Below are positions 57,935 to 64,000 of a DNA stretch of 64,000 nt, piece after piece. The notes beneath the pieces were generated by a model that saw nothing but the letters and a program-made list of their open reading frames with translations, was not told where the DNA came from and searched no databases. The stretch is from Tsukamurella sp. 8F. Lineage in GTDB: Bacteria > Actinomycetota > Actinomycetes > Mycobacteriales > Mycobacteriaceae. The DNA is taken from the NCBI RefSeq assembly GCF_029167375.1, contig NZ_JARFTP010000002.1, positions 220,523 to 284,522 on the forward strand. The letters are read 5' to 3'. Positions within the stretch are counted from its first letter, which is position 1. The number at the start of each line of letters is the position of its first letter. Position numbers and translations under genes: made by a program.

Positions 57935-57945
57935 ACCTAACTATA
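57922..57945 (-). promoter_or_regulatory. IdeR/DtxR box and -10 over the SIP start
   Basis: On the minus strand TTAGGTATGCCTAACATCA (57940-57922) matches the IdeR/DtxR 19-mer TWAGGTWAGSCTWACCTWA at 16 of 19 positions. TATAGT (57945-57940) is the -10. The ATG lies within the box. Confidence 0.8.
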
Positions 57946-58015
57946 CAGGCTCTGGATGGCCTCCGCAGGTCCGGTCGCGCCTCGCCGGGGCGCGGGCCAT
58001 GGCCCGGTGCGGCTG

Positions 58016-58058
58016 CGAGGAGGGCCGCCCCGAGACTCCTCGGGGGCGACCCTCCTCG
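58016..58058 (-). terminator. Terminator of metE
   Basis: CGAGGAGGG-CC-GCCCCGAG and CTCGGGGGC-GA-CCCTCCTCG form a long hairpin with one internal mismatch region and a 4-base loop, just past the metE stop. Confidence 0.8.
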
Positions 58059-58070
58059 TCGGGCGCGGTG

Positions 58071-60371
58071 CTACAGCCCGGCGCGCACGGCTCGCGCCGC
58101 CGCGACGAGGTTACGCAGGGACTCGGTGACCTCGGCGTTGCCGCGGGTCTTCAGTCCACAGTCGGGGTTCACCCAGAGACGCTGCGCTGGAACGGCTTCC
58201 AGTGCTGCGCGGAGTGACTCCTCGATCTCTCCCTGCCCTGGGACGCGCGGGGAGTGGATGTCGTAGACGCCCGGCCCGACCTGGTTCGCGAAGCCCGCCT
58301 CGTTCAGGTCGGCGAGGACCTCCATCTTGGAGCGCGCGGCCTCGATCGACGTGACGTCGGCGTCGAGGTCCGCGATCGCACCGATCACGTCGCCGAACTC
58401 CGAATAGCACAGGTGCGTGTGAATCTGCGTCGAGTCGGCGACGCCAGACGTGGACAGACGGAACGAGCCGGTGGCCCAGTCGAGATACGCCGGACGGTCC
58501 GCTGCGCGCAAGGGCAGCAGCTCGCGCAGCGCCGGCTCGTCGACCTGGATGATCGTCACGCCCGCCGCCTGCAGGTCTACCGTCTCGTCGCGGATCGCGA
58601 GGGCCACCTGAGCCGCGGAGTCGGCCAGCGGCTGGTCGTCGCGGACGAAGGACCACGCCAGGATCGTGACCGGACCCGTGAGCATGCCTTTCACGGGCCG
58701 CGCGGTGAGCGACTGTGCGTACGTGATCCACGACGTCGTCATGGGCGCCGTACGATTCACGTCGCCGTACAGGATCGGCGGGCGCACACAACGGGTGCCG
58801 TACGACTGCACCCAGCCGTTCTGCGTGGAGAGGAAGCCGTCGAGCTGGTCGGCGAAATACTGCACCATGTCGTTGCGTTCGGGCTCGCCGTGGACCAGCA
58901 CGTCCAGGCCGAGCTCCTCCTGCAAGCGCACGACCGACTCGATCTCGGCCTGCATCCGGCGGGTGTACTCGGCCTCGTCGATCCGGCCGGCTCGCAGGTC
59001 GGCGCGTGCGACACGGATGGCCGTGGTCTGCGGGTACGAGCCGATCGTGGTGGTGGGTAGCGTCGGCAGCCCCAGGCGGGCGGCCTGTGCGGCGGCGCGT
59101 TCCGCAGCGGGAGCACGGCCCGTGCCGCGGGTGGTGAGCGCCTCGAGGCGTGCGCGTAACGCAGCGTCGCGGAGGCGCGGGTCGGATGCCCGTGCGGCGA
59201 CGATCGCTTCTGAGGCGGCGAACTCGTCGGCCACCGACTCGCGCCCGTCGGTCAGGGCGCGAGAGAGTGTGACGACCTCTGCGACCTTCTCGTCCGCGAA
59301 TGCGAGCCAGGTCCACACGTCGCCGCGCGCGGCCTCGGGTTCGGCGGCTACCGAGTACGGAACGTGCAGCAGCGAGCACGAGGTGGATACCGCCACGGCG
59401 CCTGCCGACCCGAGGACGGTGCCGAGCGTCGCGAGAGCACGGTCGAGGTCGGTACGCCACACGTTGCGGCCGTCGACGACGCCGGCGACGAGCAGCTTCT
59501 CGCGCAGGGCGGGCACGCCGGCCACCGAGTCGACGGTGCCCGGCGCGGTCACGAGGTCCACGGCGATCGCCTCGACGCCCGTGCCGGCCAGCGCGGCCAG
59601 GCCGGGGCCCGGGTCGCCGAAGTAGGTGGCGACGAGGATCGACGGGCGGTCGGTGGCGTCGGCGAGGTCGCCGTAGACGCGGGCGGCGGTGTCCGCCAGC
59701 CCCAGGCCCGCCTCGGTCACGAGGATCGGCTCGTCGAGCTGTACCCACTGCGCGCCCTTGGCCGCGATCTGCCCGAGCAGGTCGCGGTACAGCGGCAGGA
59801 GCTCGTCGACCCGCGAGACCAGGTCGCCCGCGGGATCGTCGGAGCCGCCTTCGGCGCTAGTCGCCTTGGAGAGAGCCAGGAAGGTCAGCGGGCCCATGAC
59901 GACGGGACGCGCCGGCACGCCCTGCGCGAGAGCCTCGTCGAGATCGGCGAGAACCTTCCCGGGGTCGAGCGAGAATCTCGTCTCCGCTGAGATCTCGGGG
60001 ACGAGATAGTGGTAGTTCGTGTCGAACCACTTCGTCATCTCGAGCGGCGTCACGTCCGCCGTGCCGCGGGCCGCGGCGAAGTATCGGTCGAGCGGGTCGT
60101 CGATGGCTGCCACGCGCGGGGGCAGTGCGCCGAGGAGGACGGCCGCGTCGAGCATCTGGTCGTAGTAGCTGAAGGTATTGGTGGGCACCGAGTCGAGCCC
60201 GGCGGCGACGAGCGCGGCCCGCTGATCGTGGCGGAGTTCCGCAGCCACGGCCTCGAGCCGTGCGCGGTCGACGTCGCCCGTCCAATAGCCCTCGATCGCT
60301 CGCTTGAGTTCTCGGTTCGGGCCGATCCTGGGAACGCCCAGGACTGTAGTGGTGAATCGGTTGTCGGTCAC
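58071..60371 (-). CDS. metE: Cobalamin-independent methionine synthase
   Basis: The 766-residue protein has the two-barrel MetE layout. The C-terminal barrel carries the zinc ligands in [10 protein letters not shown] and [10 protein letters not shown] and the substrate motif [15 protein letters not shown]. It transfers a methyl group from methyltetrahydrofolate-triglutamate to homocysteine. GTG 60371 agrees with the family start ([22 protein letters not shown]). A cobalamin riboswitch lies upstream at 60520-60704, so it is probably shut off when B12 is available and a B12-dependent MetH can take over. Confidence 0.96.
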   Translation of the reverse strand: MTDNRFTTTVLGVPRIGPNRELKRAIEGYWTGDVDRARLEAVAAELRHDQRAALVAAGLDSVPTNTFSYYDQMLDAAVLLGALPPRVAAIDDPLDRYFAAARGTADVTPLEMTKWFDTNYHYLVPEISAETRFSLDPGKVLADLDEALAQGVPARPVVMGPLTFLALSKATSAEGGSDDPAGDLVSRVDELLPLYRDLLGQIAAKGAQWVQLDEPILVTEAGLGLADTAARVYGDLADATDRPSILVATYFGDPGPGLAALAGTGVEAIAVDLVTAPGTVDSVAGVPALREKLLVAGVVDGRNVWRTDLDRALATLGTVLGSAGAVAVSTSCSLLHVPYSVAAEPEAARGDVWTWLAFADEKVAEVVTLSRALTDGRESVADEFAASEAIVAARASDPRLRDAALRARLEALTTRGTGRAPAAERAAAQAARLGLPTLPTTTIGSYPQTTAIRVARADLRAGRIDEAEYTRRMQAEIESVVRLQEELGLDVLVHGEPERNDMVQYFADQLDGFLSTQNGWVQSYGTRCVRPPILYGDVNRTAPMTTSWITYAQSLTARPVKGMLTGPVTILAWSFVRDDQPLADSAAQVALAIRDETVDLQAAGVTIIQVDEPALRELLPLRAADRPAYLDWATGSFRLSTSGVADSTQIHTHLCYSEFGDVIGAIADLDADVTSIEAARSKMEVLADLNEAGFANQVGPGVYDIHSPRVPGQGEIEESLRAALEAVPAQRLWVNPDCGLKTRGNAEVTESLRNLVAAARAVRAGL

Positions 60372-60435
60372 TGTGCGACCGGTCCTTTCGTGCGTGTCTG
60401 CAGGCGGTCCGCCCGTGGGCACGCACGCGCCTCCC

Positions 60436-60452
60436 GCTACCCGACGGGTAGC
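60436..60452 (-). promoter_or_regulatory. Hairpin between riboswitch and metE
   Basis: GCTACCC (60436-60442) and GGGTAGC (60446-60452) form a perfect 7-bp stem with a 3-base loop, in the 150 bases between the riboswitch and metE. It may be part of the expression platform. Confidence 0.45.
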
Positions 60453-60519
60453 CCGGGAAGGCTGCGGTCGCGCCCAGTCCACGGGGCGGCACACCACCGA
60501 ACGCGGCGCGTCCGGTACA

Positions 60520-60704
60520 GCGGGCAGGTATTCGGACTCGCAGGCTCAACGCTAACGTCTACTCGTCGCTGCTTCCCAGACTGTTCGCCCAGTGCGTCGA
60601 TGCGACTTTCGTTCCTGCTCACCGCTGCGGGACAGTCCCGGATTCCCACCGGGTTCCCTCTTCGCGCCCGGGACTCGCCCAGGCGCTACGCCACCTCGAC
60701 CCGC
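60520..60704 (-). promoter_or_regulatory. Cobalamin riboswitch of metE
   Basis: Read on the minus strand, the region has the conserved core AGAGGGAACCCGGTGGGAAT followed by CCGGGACTGTCCCGCAGCGG, and near its 3' end the B12 box AGTCCGAATACCTGCCC. GCGGG (60704-60700) can pair with CCCGC (60524-60520) as closing helix P1. Binding of cobalamin should reduce metE expression. Confidence 0.88.
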
Positions 60705-60895
60705 GGGGTCGAGGCAGACCAGCTGCGGCGCCATCGTAACGTCGCCCGGCCGCGCCCCGTGCGCTCGCCCCGTGCGCGGTGCCGTCGGCGCGCCCTGTGA
60801 TGTGCATCTCGCCGGGAACTTCCGGCCTCCCTGCCGCGACCGGTATTGCAGACCCGCGGTCAGGCCCGGCCGCGGATCAGGAGTGAGGAGCCGGT

Positions 60896-62248
60896 GTGAC
60901 GGACGTTGCGACGAGGCGGGAATCGGCCGGTGCGGCCGAACGCGGGGCGTGGGACAGATGGCGCCCGGTGCTCATGCGGCTGCACTTCTACGGTGGCATG
61001 CTGGCAGGCCCGTTCATCCTGATGGCCGCGTTGACGGGCCTGCTGTACACCCTCACGCCGCAACTCGACGCGATCGCGTTCCGCCATGAGCTCACGGTCG
61101 ACGCCACCGCGCCGGCCCGCGCCAGCCTCTCGGACCAGATCGCCGCCGCGCGGCAGGTCTACCCGGACACGCCGATCAGCTCCGTGAAGCCCCCGACGGT
61201 GCCGAGTGAGACCACGCAGATCGCGTTCGACGTGCCGGGGCTCGCAGACGGGTACACCCGCACCGTTTTCGTGAACCCGTACACCGCGCACGTGCAGGGA
61301 ACGCTCACGACCTACGGACAGTGGATGCCGATCCGGTCCTGGTTCGACGAGTTGCACCGCACCCTCCATCTCGGGACGGTCGGAAGGTTCTACAGCGAGA
61401 CGGCCGCGAGCTGGCTGTGGGTAGCCGCGCTGGGCGGCGTCGCACTATGGGTGGCGCACGTCCGGCGCGCGCGGCGTGGTGCCCGTGGACTCGTCGTGCC
61501 GGACCTTCGTGGTCGACGCGGTTCGCGGCGGCGCGCCATGAACTGGCACGGGGCCGTCGGCATCTGCGTCGCCGTCGGCCTCCTCGGGTTGTCCGTCACC
61601 GGTTTGACATGGTCCCGTTTCGCAGGCGACCACGTGTCTGCGCTGCGCGCAGCACTGACGTGGACCACGCCGTCGGTGTCCACCCGTACGACGTCGGCCG
61701 GCACAGGGGCGTTCGATGGGGCCGCGGGTGCCGACACCGCGCTGCACAGCGCCGAGGCCGCCGGGCTCCGGGCGCCCATGTGGATGACGCCGCCGTCCGC
61801 GCCGGGGGAGGCGTGGCAGGTCGCCGAGCGTAAGCGCGACTTCCCGACCCGGGGCGACGCCGTCGCGGTGGACCCGAGGACGGGCACCGTCGTCGACGAG
61901 GTCCGGTTCCGCGACTGGCCGCTCACGGCCAAGCTCACCCGCTGGGCGATCGACGCTCATATGGGACTGCTGTTCGGTGTGGCCAACCAGGTCGCGCTCG
62001 CGGCACTCGCGCTCGGGCTCATCACCGTGGTGGTGCGGGGCTACCTCATGTGGTGGAGGCGGCGGCCCACCAGGGCGGCGCCTCCGCGTGGCGCGCTCGC
62101 TGGCCTGCGACCGGGCGAGGCGGTCGCCGCGATCGCGGCGCTGGCGCTCGTGGGATGGTTCGCGCCGCTGTTCGGCGCGACGCTGGGGATGTTCGTGCTC
62201 GGCGACGTCGCGGCGGGCGCGCTGTCACGACGGCGGGCGGGCGCATGA
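60896..62248 (+). CDS. PepSY-associated membrane protein
   Basis: The 450-residue protein has four to five hydrophobic segments: one near residues 33-54 (YGGMLAGPFILMAALTGLLYTLTP), others near 168-185, 215-235 and 360-385, and a last pair in the Ala/Leu-rich C-terminus. Between them is a large extracytoplasmic domain. LHFYGGMLAGPF, ELHRTLHLG and AIDAHMGLLFG carry the conserved His of PepSY_TM proteins, often linked to iron or copper reduction and uptake. GTG 60896 follows GAGGAG. Its stop overlaps the DUF5134 gene (ATGA). Confidence 0.88.
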   Translation: MTDVATRRESAGAAERGAWDRWRPVLMRLHFYGGMLAGPFILMAALTGLLYTLTPQLDAIAFRHELTVDATAPARASLSDQIAAARQVYPDTPISSVKPPTVPSETTQIAFDVPGLADGYTRTVFVNPYTAHVQGTLTTYGQWMPIRSWFDELHRTLHLGTVGRFYSETAASWLWVAALGGVALWVAHVRRARRGARGLVVPDLRGRRGSRRRAMNWHGAVGICVAVGLLGLSVTGLTWSRFAGDHVSALRAALTWTTPSVSTRTTSAGTGAFDGAAGADTALHSAEAAGLRAPMWMTPPSAPGEAWQVAERKRDFPTRGDAVAVDPRTGTVVDEVRFRDWPLTAKLTRWAIDAHMGLLFGVANQVALAALALGLITVVVRGYLMWWRRRPTRAAPPRGALAGLRPGEAVAAIAALALVGWFAPLFGATLGMFVLGDVAAGALSRRRAGA

Positions 62249-62829
62249 TCGCCGACCCACTCCTGTCATGGGCGGCCGTCGTCGCGTTCGCGGCCACCGG
62301 CGTGTTCTGGCTCGCCCGCGGTGCGGCGCGGACGACGACGGTGGCCGGGCGTCTGACCGCGGCCCTGCACGTGGTGATGTCATTGGCGATGATCGCCATG
62401 CTGCGCGACGTCGCGGTCCCCACCGCCGCGGGGATGGCTGTGTTCGCCGCCGCCACCGCCGTCTTCCTCGTCCTGCTCGTGCGACCGGCCCACCGTGCCG
62501 AGAACGCCTATCACGCCGCGATGATGGCGACGATGGTGTGGATGTACGCCGTCATGGACCCGGCGCTGGTGCCGACCACGATGTCCGCGGGGCATGCGGA
62601 CCACTCGATGCCGGGTATGGATATGGGCGGCGGGGGGATGTCCATGGCGCCTGCGGCGTGGGCGGGCACCCTCGACCTCATGCTCGGGCTGGTGTACCTG
62701 GCAGTGGCCGGGGCCTGGGTCGCCTACGCCTACCGGCGGTCGGAGGACGCCCCGGCTCGCAGGCTGACCGGCGCGATGCAGGCCCTGATGGCCGCCGGCA
62801 TGGCGGTCATGTTCCTGTCCTATCGATAG
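62245..62829 (+). CDS. DUF5134 membrane protein with Met/His-rich loop
   Basis: The 194-residue protein has five to six hydrophobic segments. Residues 113-134 form a loop with three His/Asp positions and five Met (GHADHSMPGMDMGG and GMSM), typical of copper-binding loops. Further Met and His residues lie in the preceding helices (HAAMMATMVWM). It is coupled to the PepSY gene by ATGA overlap. A role in copper handling is inferred from composition and neighbours. The last 23 bases overlap the convergent sigma gene. Confidence 0.82.
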   Translation: MIADPLLSWAAVVAFAATGVFWLARGAARTTTVAGRLTAALHVVMSLAMIAMLRDVAVPTAAGMAVFAAATAVFLVLLVRPAHRAENAYHAAMMATMVWMYAVMDPALVPTTMSAGHADHSMPGMDMGGGGMSMAPAAWAGTLDLMLGLVYLAVAGAWVAYAYRRSEDAPARRLTGAMQALMAAGMAVMFLSYR

Positions 62830-63391
62830 CCGGTCGCGCGGCTGGGCGCTGCGCGGCGAGCAGGTCAGCGCGGGCACGGGCCACGCGTGACCGGATCGTG
62901 CCCACCGGGCAGCCCGTGATCTCGGCCGTCTCGGCGTAGCCGAAGCCCAGAACCTGCGTGAGCAGGAGCGCCTCCCGGCGCTCGGGGGCCAGCCGGTCGA
63001 CCATGTCCCACAGCTCGACGCGGGCGGCGACATCGTCTACGGAGCCCGACGAGTCATGGTGCGCAGCAAGGGCTCCGCCGGTCGCCGCACGCGGTCTCGC
63101 CTGCGCGCGGCGGACGGAGTCGACGACCGTGCGCCGCGCGATCGCCAGCAGCCACATGCGCGCCGGCGATCGACCCTCGAACCGGTGGAGGGCCCCGATC
63201 GCGCGCACGTACGTCTCCTGCGCGAGGTCGTCGGCGTCCTGCGGCGAACCCAGGTATGCGACCAGGCGTAGGACGTCTCGCTGCGTCGCCTCGATGAAGG
63301 CGGTGAGCGCGCGCGAGTCGCCGCGGCCCGCCTCCAAGGCGAGGGCGGTGACCTCGTCGTCACGGTCGTAGCTCCGGTTCACGAAGGTCAT
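62807..63391 (-). CDS. ECF sigma factor (SigC-like)
   Basis: The 194-residue protein has sigma region 2 (residues about 27-95: DVLRLVAYLGSPQDADDLAQETYVRA, MWLLAIARRTVVDSVRRAQ) and region 4 (about 130-180: LAPERREALLLTQVLGFGYAETAEITGCPVGTIRSRVARARADL). It resembles actinobacterial SigC, linked to copper acquisition or respiration in relatives. It is divergent from the zf-HC2 protein, a candidate anti-sigma factor, and converges with the Met/His-rich membrane protein. Confidence 0.9.
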   Translation of the reverse strand: MTFVNRSYDRDDEVTALALEAGRGDSRALTAFIEATQRDVLRLVAYLGSPQDADDLAQETYVRAIGALHRFEGRSPARMWLLAIARRTVVDSVRRAQARPRAATGGALAAHHDSSGSVDDVAARVELWDMVDRLAPERREALLLTQVLGFGYAETAEITGCPVGTIRSRVARARADLLAAQRPAARPAIDRTGT

Positions 63392-63413
63392 TCCAGCAGG
63401 GCCCGGAATCCGT

Positions 63414-63434
63414 CCATACCAGCACGGGGTATGG
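63414..63434. promoter_or_regulatory. Dyad between sigma factor and zf-HC2 genes
   Basis: CCATACC (63414-63420) and GGTATGG (63428-63434) are exact reverse complements with a 7-bp spacer in the 89-bp divergent region. The arms loosely resemble copper-sensor (CsoR/RicR) operators of the TACC...GGTA type. Confidence 0.5.
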
Positions 63435-63480
63435 CTCTCGTAGACTTACGGCCTGGTACCGATGCGACGAGGGAGCTGAC

Positions 63481-63807
63481 ATGGGCGTCGACTGCGCGCT
63501 GCTGCGTGAGCAGCTGTCGGCGTCTCTCGACGATGCCGGGCACCTGGCGCCGGACCTACAGGCGCACCTCGCCGACTGCCCGGCCTGCCGGTCCTGGTAC
63601 GACGGAGCCGCACGTGTCACCCGCGGCCTGCGCGTGCGCCCAGCGGCGCCGGACCCCGAACCCGCGGGTCTGGCCGGACGCGTTCTCGAACTCATCGACA
63701 CCCGCACGGTGTGCGGGTGCGGCGCGGAATGCGGCTGCGATCCGGTCTGCCACTGCGGCGACCTGTGTGTGTGCCGAACGGGCCGGGCCGCGCCCGGCGA
63801 AGCCTGA
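63481..63807 (+). CDS. zf-HC2 anti-sigma-like protein with four CxC motifs
   Basis: The 108-residue soluble protein has an N-terminal zinc-anti-sigma motif (C5; H29-x3-C33-x2-C36) as in ZAS proteins. Its C-terminus has eight Cys arranged as four C-x-C pairs at residues 78/80, 84/86, 90/92 and 96/98, an exact six-residue period like a metallothionein or a copper-thiolate cluster. It has no membrane helix. It is divergent from a SigC-like ECF factor and so probably its anti-sigma factor. Metal binding to the tail controlling sigma release is inference. Confidence 0.8.
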   Translation: MGVDCALLREQLSASLDDAGHLAPDLQAHLADCPACRSWYDGAARVTRGLRVRPAAPDPEPAGLAGRVLELIDTRTVCGCGAECGCDPVCHCGDLCVCRTGRAAPGEA

Positions 63808-63834
63808 CGTGGCGCGCCTTATCTAGGCTGGCAT

Positions 63835-63922
63835 CCGCGCGCGTGTAAGGAAGACCGGTGCGAATCCGGCGCTGCCCCGCAACTGTGAGGCTCTCGGGCC
63901 ACAGCCAGATACTGCCGCGCGG
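63835..63922 (+). promoter_or_regulatory. Cobalamin riboswitch
   Basis: The core GGAAGACCGGTGCGAATCCG is followed by GCTGCCCCGCAACTGTGAGG and a B12 box AGCCAGATACTGCC. CCGCGCG (63835-63841) and CGCGCGG (63916-63922) close helix P1. The 5' part is shorter than in typical examples. It lies 30 bases before the last gene. Confidence 0.9.
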
Positions 63923-63951
63923 ACTTTACGTGACGTCGCGATGGGAGACGG

Positions 63952-64000
63952 ATGACCACGATGGGATCTGCCGTGTTCGGACGGCGCGCGCTGCTCGGCG
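63952..64000 (+). CDS. Start of a cobalamin-regulated exported protein (partial)
   Basis: Only the first 16 codons are present: an ATG after GGGAGACGG, then TTMGSAVFGRRALLG. The twin-arginine-like RR followed by hydrophobic residues suggests a signal peptide. The riboswitch upstream suggests a B12 transport or cobalt-related gene, perhaps a binding protein. It cannot be named from this window. Confidence 0.6.
   Translation, partial: MTTMGSAVFGRRALLG

Noticed and set aside
60361..60371. TTGTCGGT near the start of metE as a third PafBC promoter
   Set aside because: No TANNNT follows at eight bases, and it points into the leader of metE from inside its first codons.
62807..63391. A transmembrane anti-sigma factor paired with the SigC-like gene
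   Set aside because: The divergent zf-HC2 protein has no hydrophobic helix and the convergent DUF5134 protein has no anti-sigma motif.

Overview
The window is a GC-rich chromosomal segment from an actinobacterium of the mycolic-acid group (Mycobacteriales; Tsukamurella, Gordonia or Williamsia are my best guesses, by inference only). The backbone order rpsA - coaE - DUF402 gene - uvrB - universal stress protein - MBL hydrolase - uvrA is, as I recall it, the Mycobacterium tuberculosis Rv1630-Rv1638 order. Other support comes from a mycothiol-dependent-type enzyme, many leaderless genes with TANNNT-N5-7-RTG starts, PafBC-type damage promoters on uvrA and uvrB, an IdeR-type box and a PrpR-type regulator. 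I see no tRNA, rRNA, transposase, phage gene or CRISPR array.

Layout: 1-1240 holds the 3' part of rpsA and its terminator. 1340-2649 is a zinc-chaperone-like (AztD-type) lipoprotein with a dyad inside its promoter. 2654-12017 is a polyol uptake and oxidation locus: ABC transporter, SorC-type regulator, sorbitol-type and mannitol-type dehydrogenases and a xylulokinase. 12054-18420 is conserved backbone: coaE, a TetR regulator, a GNAT-DUF402 fusion, a TRM11-like methyltransferase, uvrB and the stress protein.

18430-44513 is a 26-kb accessory block between two genes that I recall as adjacent in M. tuberculosis. It carries a HelD/HelR-like ATPase, DUF3291, a GlxA-type regulator with an MFS exporter, a DinB-like protein, a flavin monooxygenase with a coupled small membrane protein, an ECF sigma factor with a target-like promoter, a serine hydrolase with TetR, an S1/P1 nuclease, an acyl-CoA gene cluster (crotonase, AidB-like dehydrogenase, PaaX, LysR, CoA transferase, SGNH hydrolase), and a molybdenum module (MobA-MoeA fusion, FdhF-like oxidoreductase, FdhD).

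44565-48564 returns to backbone: MBL hydrolase, uvrA and an orphan nrdH behind NrdR-like boxes. 48695-57194 is the methylcitrate locus, prpR divergent from prpD-prpB-prpC-pyc, where pyc can use the pyruvate released by the cycle to refill the oxaloacetate it consumes. 57218-60704 has an IdeR-box siderophore-interacting protein and metE under a cobalamin riboswitch. 60896-63807 is the most unusual group: a PepSY membrane protein, a Met/His-rich DUF5134 protein, a SigC-like ECF sigma factor and a divergent zf-HC2 protein whose tail has four evenly spaced CxC motifs, suggesting a metal (probably copper) responsive switch. A second cobalamin riboswitch precedes a gene that runs off the window.
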